Assembly (NCBI RefSeq): GCF_000829695.1
Contig: NZ_BBNN01000017.1
Span: forward strand, 1 to 64,000
Reading direction: 5' to 3'
DNA length: 64,000 nt
Source of the DNA: Streptomyces sp. NBRC 110035
GTDB lineage: Bacteria; Actinomycetota; Actinomycetes; Streptomycetales; Streptomycetaceae
Shown here piece after piece: positions 8,594 to 18,038 of the stretch. Each line of letters begins with the position of its first letter. Positions within the stretch are counted from its first letter, which is position 1. The position numbers and the translations under genes are program-made. The notes below the pieces were generated by a model, which was given only the letters and a program-made list of their open reading frames with translations, was not told where the DNA came from and searched no databases.

Positions 8594-9099
8594 TCAGAGG
8601 GTCAGCCGGTAGCAGTGGCTCTCCCGGTGCGAGGCCGGGACCGTGAACGTCTCGTCGAGGCGCATCCCGAGCCGCCGGGTGACCGCCGCCGAGCGGGTGT
8701 TGCGGGCGTCGGCCATCGCGACCACGTCACGCACGCCGTGGCGCGCACGCGCTCCGGCGTCCGGCGTCCGGCAGCGATGGCGTACCCCTTGCCCCAGCGC
8801 TCCCGGCCGAGGCGCCGGCCGATCTCGATCTCGCCGGTCGGGCCCCGGTCCCGTTCCCAGGGCTGGGCGCCCGTGAAGCCGATGACGCGGTCCGCCCCGT
8901 CGACCACGGTCCACAGGCAGGAGCCGAGTTCGGCGTCGTGCCGCCGCCGGCGGGCGGTGAGCTCCTCGTGGACCGACAACTCCGCGGCCCTGCCGCCGTG
9001 GAACTCCCTCACGTCCGGATCGGCGAAGATCCGGTGCCAGGTGAAGGCGTCCTCGTGGGTGGGTACACGGAGCCGTACGGCGGGCGGGACCGGATCCAT
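8594..9099 (-). pseudogene. GNAT N-acetyltransferase (RimJ-like) with an internal frameshift
   Basis: From ATG at 9099 the first frame gives VRLRVPTHEDAFTWHRIFAD, SCLWTVVDGADRVIGFTGAQ and GEIEIGRRLGRERWGKGYAI, the acceptor and acetyl-CoA loops of a GNAT. The family's C-terminal part, VVAMADARNTRSAAVTRRLG and MRLDETFTVPASHRESH with stop at 8594-8596, lies in another frame. The switch must occur near 8755-8775, within repeated CGTCCGGCGTCCGG. It corresponds to one base lost or two gained. As given, the protein is broken between the two halves of the fold. A sequencing slip in this repeat is possible. Confidence 0.75.
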
Positions 9100-9197
9100 C
9101 GGGACGGCCCTTCGGCAGGGTGATCGGTTCCGCTGCATAGACTGCCCGTGTCCAGTGCCCGCCGGCACGCAGATTTCGAACCTGGGGAGAACCCGCC

Positions 9198-10481
9198 GTG
9201 ACCGAGCCGCTCTCCGACAACACCGCCGATGTGATCGTCGTGGGCGCGGGGCCGGCCGGCTCCGCGACCGCGTACCACCTGGCGAGGTCCGGTCTCGACG
9301 TGCTCCTGCTGGAGAAGACCGCGTTCCCGCGGGAGAAGGTCTGCGGCGACGGGCTCACCCCGCGCGCCACCAAGCAGCTGGTGTCGATGGGCATCGACAT
9401 CTCCGAGGAGGCGGGCTGGCTGCGCAACAAGGGCCTGCGCATCATCGGCGGCGGGGTCCGCCTCCAGCTCGACTGGCCGGAACTCGCCTCCTTCCCCGAC
9501 TACGGCCTGGTCCGCAAGCGCGACGACTTCGACGAACAGCTCGCCCGGCAGGCCCAGAAGGCCGGCGCGCGCCTGTACGAACGCTGCAACGTGGGCGCGC
9601 CGATCATCGACGACCGCACCGGCCGCATCACCGGCGTGAAGGCCAGGACCGGCGAGGAGAAGCGGGACGTCACCTTCCACGCCCCGCTGGTGGTGGCCGC
9701 CGACGGCAACTCCACGCGGCTGTCCCTGGCCATGGGCCTGCACCGCCGCGAGGACCGTCCGATGGGCGTCGCGGTCCGTACGTACTTCACCTCGCCGCGC
9801 CACGACGACGACTACCTGGAGTCCTGGCTCGAGCTGTGGGACCGCCGCGGCCCGCAGGACCGGCTGCTGCCCGGCTACGGCTGGATCTTCGGCATGGGCG
9901 ACGGGACGAGCAACGTCGGTCTCGGCGTGCTCAACACCTCGGACTCCTTCAAGGAACTGGACTGGCGCGAGGTCCTGAAGGCCTGGTGCGCGTCGATGCC
10001 CGAGGACTGGGGCTACACCCCGGACAACATGACCGGCCCGATCCGCGGCGCCGCGCTCCCCATGGCCTTCAACCGCCAGCCGCACTACACGCGCGGGCTG
10101 CTGCTCGTCGGTGACGCGGGCGGCCTGGTGAACCCGTTCAACGGCGAGGGCATCGCCTACGCCATGGAGTCCGGGCAGATCGCCGCCGAGGTCATCGTCC
10201 AGGCCCACGCGCGGGCGACGCCGGCCCAGCGGGAGATCGCCCTCCGGCGCTACCCGCGCGTCCTGAAGGACACCTACGGCGGCTACTACACGCTCGGCCG
10301 TGCGTTCGTGAAGCTCATCGGCAACCCGAAGGTCATGCAGATCGCCGCCCAGCGCGGCCTGACGCACCCGATGCTGATGAGGTTCACCCTGAAGCTGCTG
10401 GCCAACCTGACGGACCCCACGGGCGGCGACGCGATGGACCGCATCATCAACGGCCTGAGCAAGGTGGCGCCGAAGGCGTGA
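9198..10481 (+). CDS. Geranylgeranyl reductase family flavoprotein, probable menaquinone isoprenoid reductase
   Basis: A 427-residue FAD enzyme. The dinucleotide-binding motif is VIVVGAGPAGSATAYHLARS, followed by EKTAFPREKVCGDGLTPRA. The second FAD signature is GDAGGLVNPFNGEGIAYAME. The family reduces double bonds in isoprenoid chains. Mycobacterial MenJ, which saturates one unit of menaquinone-9, belongs here. Streptomyces menaquinones carry several saturated units, and this gene lies near mqnC, menG and nuo, so a role in hydrogenating the menaquinone tail is a good inference. Other members act on chlorophyll or archaeal lipids and are less plausible here. The GTG start at 9198 follows GGGGAGAACCCGCC. 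Confidence 0.85.
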   Translation: MTEPLSDNTADVIVVGAGPAGSATAYHLARSGLDVLLLEKTAFPREKVCGDGLTPRATKQLVSMGIDISEEAGWLRNKGLRIIGGGVRLQLDWPELASFPDYGLVRKRDDFDEQLARQAQKAGARLYERCNVGAPIIDDRTGRITGVKARTGEEKRDVTFHAPLVVAADGNSTRLSLAMGLHRREDRPMGVAVRTYFTSPRHDDDYLESWLELWDRRGPQDRLLPGYGWIFGMGDGTSNVGLGVLNTSDSFKELDWREVLKAWCASMPEDWGYTPDNMTGPIRGAALPMAFNRQPHYTRGLLLVGDAGGLVNPFNGEGIAYAMESGQIAAEVIVQAHARATPAQREIALRRYPRVLKDTYGGYYTLGRAFVKLIGNPKVMQIAAQRGLTHPMLMRFTLKLLANLTDPTGGDAMDRIINGLSKVAPKA

Positions 10482-10850
10482 CCCTCGCCGCGGGGGCCGG
10501 CGTGAGCGATCCCCGCGAACGGCTCCGCCCGGATCGTGCTCGACGGCTCCGGCTGCGCGTCCGGCTCCACCGGAACCGGTACGAACGGCACGCGGCGGAC
10601 CGACGGTGCCCCCGAGGCGCGAGGCTCTGAGCGGCGCTGTGGGCGGCCGGAGTCCGAGGGGCGGGCCCTGGCCGTCCGGCCTCTGCACGGGGCGCCGCAG
10701 GGGGTCGCCGCAAGGCGGCACGGCGCTTCGCGCGGGCATGGCGGCCCCTCAGCACGCCCCGCGCGGAGGACAATTCGGGCGATCGGGCGTTTTCGGTGCG
10801 ACGAGGGTGAACCCCCGGGCGGAGCGGCCGGTGCGCCCGAAGCGCCCGGA
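10482..10850. other. Convergent intergenic stretch
   Basis: This lies between the reductase stop and the NlpC/P60 stop. No gene is supported. A weak hairpin, CCGGGCG with CGCCCGG close to 10815-10850, could end transcription from either side. I see no other structure. Confidence 0.4.
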
Positions 10851-11690
10851 TCAGAGCACGCGCACCGCGCCCGACGCGGGGTAGCCGGAAAGGTCCTGGA
10901 TGACGACGCCCTTGGACGGGTTGGCGGCGTCCAGGTACTGGCCGTCACCGATGTAGACGCCCGTGTGGTACGCGGAGCCCTTGCCGCCCCAGTACAGGAT
11001 GTCGCCGACCTGGAGGTTGGACAGCGAGACGTCGGTGCCGACCGTCGACTGGTCCTGCGAGACGCGCGGGAGGTCGACGCCGACCTGGCGGAACGCGGCC
11101 TGCACCAGGCTGGAGCAGTCCCAGGCGTTGGGGCCCGTGGCGCCCATGACGTAGGCGTCGCCCACCTGCGCCTTGAGGAAGGAGACCACCGTGGCGACGC
11201 TGCCGCCGGCCGGCGCGGAGGCGGTGGCCGCGGAGGCGGTGGCCGTGGTGGCCGCCGTGGTCGTGGTGCCCGAGTCGGCGGTGAGGGTGGCGCGCTCGGC
11301 GTCGCGCGTGGCCCGCTCGGCGGCGGCCTTGCGGGCCTCCTCGGCCGCCTTCTTCTTCGCCTCGGCCTTCTCCTTGGCCTCGGTGAGGTCGGCCTTCGCC
11401 TCCTTGGCGGCCTTGGCCGCGGCGGCGTCACGCTCGGCCTGCAGCTGGTAGTTCGCGGCGGCCTGCTGGGTGGCCTCCGCGGACTGGGCGACCTGAGTGG
11501 ACAGGTCGGCCGTCAGGGCGGGCAGTTCGAGGGTCTGGGTCACCGGCTCGGCGGCGACCGCCGAGGCCGACGCCCCGGCCACTGCCAGAGTGCCGAGGAC
11601 GCCACCGGCAACTCCGGCCCGCATCGCCATCGTGGTCTGGGCGCTGCGGCGGGGTTTCCGGTGGCTTCGTATGTGAGCGGTGTGGGACAT
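10851..11690 (-). CDS. Secreted NlpC/P60 peptidoglycan hydrolase
   Basis: A protein of 279 residues if it starts at ATG 11690 (MSHTAHIRSHRKPRR). The N-terminus holds a basic region and a signal peptide (AGVAGGVLGTLAVAGASASAVAAEP). A long Ala/Lys/Glu-rich coiled coil follows (about residues 60-130). The C-terminal NlpC/P60 domain has catalytic Cys in NAWDCSSLVQAAF and His in SAYHTGVYIGDG. It should cut peptide stems of peptidoglycan outside the cell. The coiled coil resembles RipA/CwlO-type hydrolases that need activation. Alternative starts at ATG 11720 or GTG 11747 add residues before the signal, and no start has a strong ribosome site. Confidence 0.85.
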   Translation of the reverse strand: MSHTAHIRSHRKPRRSAQTTMAMRAGVAGGVLGTLAVAGASASAVAAEPVTQTLELPALTADLSTQVAQSAEATQQAAANYQLQAERDAAAAKAAKEAKADLTEAKEKAEAKKKAAEEARKAAAERATRDAERATLTADSGTTTTAATTATASAATASAPAGGSVATVVSFLKAQVGDAYVMGATGPNAWDCSSLVQAAFRQVGVDLPRVSQDQSTVGTDVSLSNLQVGDILYWGGKGSAYHTGVYIGDGQYLDAANPSKGVVIQDLSGYPASGAVRVL

Positions 11691-12403
11691 GGGAACAACC
11701 GGTACCAGGGGCTCCTTCATATCCACAAGAAACGTGTGCTGCGCCACAGTTGTTCAATCGTGACGCCGAATGCCGGGTGTGTCGCTCTTTATTGACGCCG
11801 TAACGGACATTGCGGGCGCGGCGTAATGGGCCCGTGATCACGGTCTTTCATCTTTACGTCCGAATTGCCCCACGCCTACCATCGGTTGAAACGATTGGCC
11901 AAGCCCTCTTTCTGTGCCCTCCCTGTGGATGTGGCGCAGGTCACGGAACGGTCACCCCTCTCGTCGCGTCCGGTGTGCGAGCTCCGGGCGGATTCCGGGC
12001 GGATTGCGGGCGGCCCGCACCGGGATCTCGGCCGGTCCGCGGCGGGCGTTGCGTCCGGGCCGGCCCGGGTCGGGGTCGCGCCGTGTCCGCACCGCGTTCC
12101 GGGCTGTTCCCGGGGGAGGGGTCCAGGGGCGGGTCCGGGGCGGGTCCGGGGCGGGTCCGGGGCGGTGTCCGGGGGGTCGGGCGGGGGAGGGGTTTCGGAG
12201 CGGGCGCCGCGTGGATCCGGGTGGGTCCCGGACCCGGCCCGAGGTCCGGCCCGGGGATGCGGCGACCGCGTCCGGGGCGGGGTCCTGGATGCGGAGGGCC
12301 GGGGTGTGGCGGGTGCTGTCGGCGGCCGGTCGGGACGGGGCCGTGGTGTGCGACCGGCGGCCCGGTCCCGCGGCGGGCCGCGGACTCCGGGTCCCTCGGA
12401 CTT
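11691..12403. other. Long leader region between nlpC/p60 and nuoA (first part)
   Basis: Divergent intergenic DNA that together with 12404-12833 spans 1.1 kb. No gene is supported, and the open frames are G-rich shadows. A perfect palindrome CGTGATCACG near 11834 lies upstream of the hydrolase gene. From about 12000 to 12400 the plus strand is extremely G-rich, including the 11-base tandem repeat at 12126. The rest looks like non-coding leader and promoter DNA. Confidence 0.5.
12126..12170 (+). repeat. G-rich 11-base tandem repeat upstream of nuo
   Basis: Three exact units of GGGGCGGGTCC (12126-12158) are followed by a degenerate fourth and then GGGGGGTCGG. The plus strand carries many closely spaced G-tracts of three or four, so a G-quadruplex in DNA or RNA is possible. 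Confidence 0.7.
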
Positions 12404-12419
12404 CGTGAACGCGTGCACA
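12404..12419. promoter_or_regulatory. Rex-like operator 1, nuo leader
   Basis: CGTGAACGCGTGCACA matches 14 of 16 positions of the Streptomyces Rex operator as I remember it (TGTGAACGCGTTCACA). Rex is the NADH/NAD+ sensing repressor, and the nuo operon is a known Rex target in S. coelicolor. The site is about 430 bases upstream of nuoA. Confidence 0.55.
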
Positions 12420-12451
12420 CGTCCACATCGCGCCCCGCACCCCCTCCGACG

Positions 12452-12467
12452 TGTGAACGCGTCCTCT
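12452..12467. promoter_or_regulatory. Rex-like operator 2 (one strong half)
   Basis: TGTGAACGCGTCCTCT has a perfect left half and centre (11 bases identical to the operator) and a poor right half. It lies 48 bases after site 1. The shared GTGAACGCGT core gives a direct repeat. Confidence 0.45.
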
Positions 12468-12713
12468 AGCAAGCGAGCGCGTCCAGCGCCAATTTGCATG
12501 CAGGGGAACACTCTTGATACCGGGGTCACCCTCCTGGCCTGCACCGATGCGGCAGAATGTCACTTATGGTGACCGCACGGACGCTTCGCGTGCGAAGATC
12601 ACCGCTCCTCCGGCTTCATGATCGTTCGTCAGGTGGTGGAGATCACAAAGGTTGTGCAATACCCCGTGTCGCAGATCACAGACCGACGGGCATAGGATGC
12701 GGAGCGGTTGGGC

Positions 12714-12731
12714 TTGTGACCTGCTTCACAT
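12714..12731. promoter_or_regulatory. Rex-like operator 3 close to the nuoA promoter
   Basis: TTGTGACCTGCTTCACAT is an inverted repeat TGTGA-6-TCACA of the Rex class (TTGTGAANNNNTTCACAA), differing at two fixed positions. It lies about 16 bases after a plausible -10 element TAGGAT (12693-12698), so a bound repressor would block transcription initiation or escape. nuoA starts at 12834. Confidence 0.65.
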
Positions 12732-12833
12732 GTTCTCGATCTTCGCCGGGGCGGGCGTGGTTCGCGGGACGCGTGGGGCGCAAGTGAGCCCGGCTCGCCA
12801 GCAGTCAGTGCCGACTGAGAGGAGCGAGGAGCG

Positions 12834-13193
12834 GTGAACGCGTATGCGCCCATCCTCGTACTGGGAGCCCTCGGGGCAGGCTTTGCGATCTTCTCCGTGG
12901 TCATGGCCACGCTGATCGGTCCGAAGCGGTACAACCGCGCCAGGCTCGAAGCCTACGAGTGCGGTATCGAGCCGACCCCCACGCCGGCCGGCGGCGGGCG
13001 CTTCCCCATCAAGTACTACCTGACGGCGATGCTCTTCATCGTCTTCGACATCGAGATCGTCTTCCTTTATCCCTGGGCGGTCAGCTTCGACGCCCTGGGG
13101 ATTTTCGGGCTCGTGGAGATGCTGCTCTTCGTGCTCACCGTCTTCGTCGCCTACACGTACGTGTGGCGCCGCGGCGGCCTGGAATGGGACTGA
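12834..13193 (+). CDS. nuoA: NADH-quinone oxidoreductase subunit A
   Basis: A 119-residue membrane subunit with three transmembrane helices at about 8-30, 60-85 and 90-112. It carries the conserved loop [23 protein letters not shown] with the Cys/Glu characteristic of NuoA. GTG at 12834 has a strong ribosome site (GAGGAGCGAGGAGCG). It is the first gene of a 14-gene operon and is followed by nuoB after 13 bases. Transcription is probably controlled by the Rex-like sites upstream. Confidence 0.95.
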   Translation: MNAYAPILVLGALGAGFAIFSVVMATLIGPKRYNRARLEAYECGIEPTPTPAGGGRFPIKYYLTAMLFIVFDIEIVFLYPWAVSFDALGIFGLVEMLLFVLTVFVAYTYVWRRGGLEWD

Positions 13194-13206
13194 AGGGCCT
13201 TTGACC

Positions 13207-13757
<551 letters not shown>

Positions 13758-13761
<4 letters not shown>

Positions 13762-14507
13762 GCGACGCGAACGACACCGCGGGCGACGGCACGAACCCCG
13801 AGAGGGACCTCTCCGCCGAGAACCTCCCCGGCCAGCGGGGCGAGGGCGGTGAGGAGATCCGCGTCCAGCGCGGCATGTTCGGCGCCGACAACGGCGGCGA
13901 CACCTCCGGCTACGGCGGCCTGGTCCGCTCGATCCGGTTCCCGGGAGCCTCGAACCGCCCCTACGGAGGATGGTTCGACGAGGTGGCCGACGAACTGGAG
14001 GGCGCGCTGGAGGAGCAGGACCTGCTCCCCGGCAACGTCATCGAGAAGACGGTCGTCGACCGCGGCGAACTCACCTTCCACATCGAGCGCGAGCACCTGC
14101 TCCGGGTCGCGACGACCCTGCGCGACGACCCCGCGCTCCGCTTCGAACTGTGCACCGGCGTCAGCGGCGTGCACTATCCCGGTGACAAGGGCCGCGAGCT
14201 GCACGCCGTCTACCACCTGCGCTCGATCACCCACAACCGGCTGATCCGCCTGGAGGTCAGCGCTCCCGACAGCGACCCGCACATCCCGTCACTGTGCTCC
14301 GTCTATCCGACGAACGACTGGCACGAGCGCGAGACGTACGACTTCTTCGGCATCGTCTTCGACGGTCACCCGGCCCTCACGCGGATCCTGATGCCGGACG
14401 ACTGGCAGGGGCATCCGCAGCGCAAGGACTACCCCCTCGGCGGGATCCCCGTCGAGTACAAGGGCGCCCGGATCCCGGCCCCGGACCAGCGGAGGTCGTA
14501 CTCATGA
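13758..14507 (+). CDS. nuoC: NADH-quinone oxidoreductase subunit C
   Basis: A 249-residue peripheral subunit of the quinone module, separate from NuoD rather than fused as in E. coli. The family signature is near the end: [19 protein letters not shown] and [12 protein letters not shown]. The first 80 residues are a hydrophilic extension ([20 protein letters not shown]) longer than in most bacteria. It overlaps nuoB at the start and nuoD at the stop, both ATGA, so translation should be coupled. Confidence 0.95.
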
Positions 14508-15835
14508 GCACGTCGAACACGTCCGCCGCCTCCGCACGCGAGACCACGGAAGGCACCGTCTACACCGTCACCGGCGGAGACTGGGACGAGGTCGTCGAGA
14601 CGGCGCAGCGCAGCGACGACGAGCGCATCATCGTCAACATGGGCCCGCAGCACCCGTCCACGCACGGTGTGCTCCGCCTGATCCTGGAGATCGACGGCGA
14701 GACGGTCTCCGAGGCCCGCTGCGGCATCGGCTACCTGCACACCGGCATCGAGAAGAACCTCGAGTACCGGACCTGGACCCAGGGCACCACCTTCGTGACG
14801 CGCATGGACTACCTGACGCCGTTCTTCAACGAGACGGCGTACTGCCTCGGAGTGGAGAAACTCCTCGGCATCGAGGAGCAGGTCCCCGACCGCGCCTCGG
14901 TCATCCGTGTGCTCCTGATGGAGCTGAACCGGCTCTCCTCCCACCTGGTGTGCATCGCCACCGGAGGCATGGAACTCGGCGCCACCACGATCATGATCTA
15001 CGGATTCCGTGATCGTGAACTCATTCTCGACGCCTTCGAGCTCATCACCGGCCTGCGGATGAACCACGCGTACATCCGCCCCGGCGGACTCGCCCAGGAC
15101 CTGCCGCCCGGCGCGGTGGACCAGATCCGCGAGCTGGTGAAGAAGCTGCGCAAGAACCTCCCGGAGTACGACGCGCTCGCCACCGGGAACCCCATCTTCA
15201 AGGCCCGCATGCAGGAGGTCGGCCACCTGGACCTGGCCGGCTGCATGGCCCTCGGGGCGACCGGCCCGGTCCTGCGCTCCACCGGACTGCCGCACGACCT
15301 GCGCAAGACGCAGCCGTACTGCGGGTACGAGACGTACGACTTCGAGGTCCCCACCGCGGACACCTGCGACTCCTACGGCCGCTTCCTGATCCGGCTGGAG
15401 GAGATGCGCCAGTCACTGCGCATCGTCGAACAGTGCCTGGACCGGCTCCAGCCCGGACCGGTCATGGTCGCCGACAAGAAGATCGCCTGGCCCGCCCAGC
15501 TCGCCATGGGCCCGGACGGACTGGGCAACTCCCTCGACCACATCAAGAAGATCATGGGCACCTCCATGGAGGCCCTGATCCACCACTTCAAACTGGTCAC
15601 CGAGGGTTTCCGCGTACCGCCCGGACAGGTGTACGCGGCCGTCGAGTCACCCAAGGGCGAGCTCGGGGCGCACGTCGTCTCCGACGGCGGCACCCGCCCC
15701 TTCCGGGTCCACTTCCGCGACCCGTCCTTCACCAACCTGCAGGCCATGGCGGCGATGTGCGAGGGCGGCCAGGTCGCCGACGTCATCGTCGCCGTCGCAT
15801 CCATCGACCCCGTGATGGGAGGCGTCGACCGGTGA
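14504..15835 (+). CDS. nuoD: NADH-quinone oxidoreductase subunit D (quinone site)
   Basis: A 443-residue 49-kDa subunit homologue. NuoD with NuoB forms the quinone pocket. The N-terminal family motif [20 protein letters not shown] includes the conserved His residues. Further marks are [33 protein letters not shown] and the end [12 protein letters not shown]. It overlaps nuoC by ATGA and nuoE by GTGA. The quinone is expected to be menaquinone in this organism. Confidence 0.97.
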   Translation: MSTSNTSAASARETTEGTVYTVTGGDWDEVVETAQRSDDERIIVNMGPQHPSTHGVLRLILEIDGETVSEARCGIGYLHTGIEKNLEYRTWTQGTTFVTRMDYLTPFFNETAYCLGVEKLLGIEEQVPDRASVIRVLLMELNRLSSHLVCIATGGMELGATTIMIYGFRDRELILDAFELITGLRMNHAYIRPGGLAQDLPPGAVDQIRELVKKLRKNLPEYDALATGNPIFKARMQEVGHLDLAGCMALGATGPVLRSTGLPHDLRKTQPYCGYETYDFEVPTADTCDSYGRFLIRLEEMRQSLRIVEQCLDRLQPGPVMVADKKIAWPAQLAMGPDGLGNSLDHIKKIMGTSMEALIHHFKLVTEGFRVPPGQVYAAVESPKGELGAHVVSDGGTRPFRVHFRDPSFTNLQAMAAMCEGGQVADVIVAVASIDPVMGGVDR

Positions 15836-16692
15836 CCACCTCATCCTCGGAGCGGGGCGTCAGCCTGGGCATGCCCCACCTGCCCCCGCCCGCCTACCCG
15901 GACGACGTCCGGGCCCGGCTGGAGACCGACGCGCGCGAGATCATCGCCCGCTACCCGGACTCCCGGTCGGCCCTCCTGCCGCTGCTGCACCTCGTGCAGG
16001 CCCAGGAGGGCCACGTCACGCGCACCGGGATGCAGTTCTGCGCGGACACGCTCGGCCTGACCACGGCCGAGGTCACCGCCGTCGCCACCTTCTACTCCAT
16101 GTACCGGCGCCGGCCGAGCGGTGACTACCAGGTCGGCGTGTGCACCAACACCCTGTGCGCCGTCATGGGCGGCGACGCCATCTTCGAGGAGCTCCAGGAG
16201 CACCTGGGCATCGGCAACGGCGAGACCACCGACGACGGCAAGGTCACCCTCGAGCACATCGAGTGCAACGCGGCCTGCGACTTCGCACCCGTCGTGATGG
16301 TCAACTGGGAGTTCTTCGACAACCAGGACCCGCGGAGCGCCAAGCGCCTCGTCGACGACCTGCGGGCCGGCCGCCCCGTCTCGCCCACCCGCGGGGCGCC
16401 CCTGTGCACCTTCAAGGAGACCGCCCGGATCCTGGCCGGTTTCCCCGACGAGCGGGACGGCGCCGTCGAGGCCACGGGAAGCGCGGGACCCCCCTCCCTG
16501 GCCGGCCTGAAGCTGGCCAAGGGGGAGACCGCACCCGCCCGCGTGGTGCACCCGCGCGGTGAGGCGCCCCGGGAGACCCCGCCGCACGACCCGTCACCGG
16601 CGGAACACCTCAGCTCGCACGACGCGCCGCAGGACACGTCGGCCTCCGATCCGACGCACCCGGCCGGACCCGCAGCCGAGGAGGGGGAGTGA
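15832..16692 (+). CDS. nuoE: NADH-quinone oxidoreductase subunit E (2Fe-2S, N1a)
   Basis: A 286-residue thioredoxin-fold ferredoxin subunit of the NADH module. The cluster ligands are in [12 protein letters not shown] and [16 protein letters not shown]. Typical bacterial NuoE is about 160-180 residues. The last 90 residues here are an Ala/Pro/Glu/His-rich tail ([20 protein letters not shown]) without recognisable fold. GTG at 15832 overlaps the nuoD stop. Confidence 0.95.
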   Translation: MTTSSSERGVSLGMPHLPPPAYPDDVRARLETDAREIIARYPDSRSALLPLLHLVQAQEGHVTRTGMQFCADTLGLTTAEVTAVATFYSMYRRRPSGDYQVGVCTNTLCAVMGGDAIFEELQEHLGIGNGETTDDGKVTLEHIECNAACDFAPVVMVNWEFFDNQDPRSAKRLVDDLRAGRPVSPTRGAPLCTFKETARILAGFPDERDGAVEATGSAGPPSLAGLKLAKGETAPARVVHPRGEAPRETPPHDPSPAEHLSSHDAPQDTSASDPTHPAGPAAEEGE

Positions 16693-18038
16693 TGACCTTG
16701 GCACCCGAACTCAAGGACACCGGACCGGAGAAGCTGCTCGCACCCGTGCTGTCGGCCTTCTGGGACGAGGACAGGTCCTGGACCCTGGACGTCTACAAGC
16801 GGCACGGGGGGTACGAGGGGCTCCGCAAGGCGCTCGCCATGTCACCCGACGACGTCATCGCGTACGTCAAGGAGTCCGGTCTGCGGGGGCGCGGAGGCGC
16901 CGGCTTCCCGACGGGAATGAAATGGCAGTTCATTCCGCAGGGGGACGGAAAACCACACTATCTGGTGGTCAACGCCGACGAGTCGGAGCCCGGAACCTGC
17001 AAGGACATCCCGCTCCTCTTCGCGAACCCGCACAGCCTCATCGAGGGCATCGCCATCGCCTGTTACGCCATCAGGTCGTCCCACGCCTTCATCTACCTGC
17101 GGGGTGAGGTCGTCCCCGTACTGCGGCGGCTGCACGAGGCCGTGCGCGAGGCCCGCGCGGCGGGCGTCCTCGGCGAGAACGCGCTGGGCAGCGGACTCGG
17201 CCTCGACCTCACCGTGCACGCCGGCGCCGGCGCGTACATCTGCGGTGAGGAGACCGCGCTGCTCGACTCGCTCGAAGGCCGCCGTGGCCAACCGCGGCTC
17301 CGACCCCCCTTCCCCGCCGTCGCGGGCCTCTACGCGTGCCCGACCGTGGTGAACAACGTCGAGTCGATCGCGTCGGTTCCCGCCATCATGAACCGGGGCA
17401 AGGAGTGGTTCCGCTCGATGGGGAGCGAGAAGTCGCCCGGCTTCACCCTCTACTCCCTCAGCGGCCACGTCGCACGCCCCGGCCAGTACGAGGCCCCGAT
17501 GGGCATCACGCTGCGCCAGCTGCTCGACATGAGCGGCGGCATGCGGCCGGGGCACCGCCTGAAGTTCTGGACGCCGGGCGGCTCCTCGACGCCCATGTTC
17601 ACCGACGAGCACCTCGACGTCCCCCTCGACTACGAGGGAGTCGGCGCCGCCGGTTCCATGCTCGGCACGAAGGCCCTCCAGTGCTTCGACGAGACGACCT
17701 GCGTCGTGCGGGCCGTCACCCGCTGGACCGAGTTCTACGCCCACGAGTCCTGCGGCAAGTGCACACCCTGCCGCGAAGGCACGTACTGGCTGGTGCAGCT
17801 GATGCGCGACATCGAGGCGGGCAAGGGCCACATGTCCGACCTCGACAAGCTGCACGACATCGCCGACAACATCAACGGCAAGGCGTTCTGCGCCCTCGGC
17901 GACGGCGCCGCCTCGCCGATCTTCTCCTCGCTCGCGTACTTCCGTGAGGAGTACGAGCAGCACATCACGGGCCGTGGCTGCCCGTTCGACCCGGCCAAGT
18001 CGACGGCCTGGGCCGACCGTACGGAGGTGCACGCATGA
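16692..18038 (+). CDS. nuoF: NADH-quinone oxidoreductase subunit F (NADH/FMN)
   Basis: A 448-residue 51-kDa homologue that binds NADH, FMN and one 4Fe-4S cluster (N3). The glycine-rich NADH site is [15 protein letters not shown], the FMN region is [14 protein letters not shown], and the cluster motif is [16 protein letters not shown] with a further Cys in [12 protein letters not shown] at 16692 overlaps the nuoE stop by one base. A GTG at 16689 is also in frame and would add one residue. Confidence 0.97.
   Translation: MTLAPELKDTGPEKLLAPVLSAFWDEDRSWTLDVYKRHGGYEGLRKALAMSPDDVIAYVKESGLRGRGGAGFPTGMKWQFIPQGDGKPHYLVVNADESEPGTCKDIPLLFANPHSLIEGIAIACYAIRSSHAFIYLRGEVVPVLRRLHEAVREARAAGVLGENALGSGLGLDLTVHAGAGAYICGEETALLDSLEGRRGQPRLRPPFPAVAGLYACPTVVNNVESIASVPAIMNRGKEWFRSMGSEKSPGFTLYSLSGHVARPGQYEAPMGITLRQLLDMSGGMRPGHRLKFWTPGGSSTPMFTDEHLDVPLDYEGVGAAGSMLGTKALQCFDETTCVVRAVTRWTEFYAHESCGKCTPCREGTYWLVQLMRDIEAGKGHMSDLDKLHDIADNINGKAFCALGDGAASPIFSSLAYFREEYEQHITGRGCPFDPAKSTAWADRTEVHA

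Noticed and set aside
11691..11950. A c-di-AMP riboswitch upstream of the NlpC/P60 gene
   Set aside because: Wall hydrolases often have one, but the conserved blocks present at 47.1 kb (GGGGACCC, GGGGTGAA, CAGCTCACC) are missing here.
11810..12570. Open frames on both strands in the nuo leader
   Set aside because: They come from the G-rich repeats and are Gly/Arg/Pro-rich. None has a ribosome site or domain.
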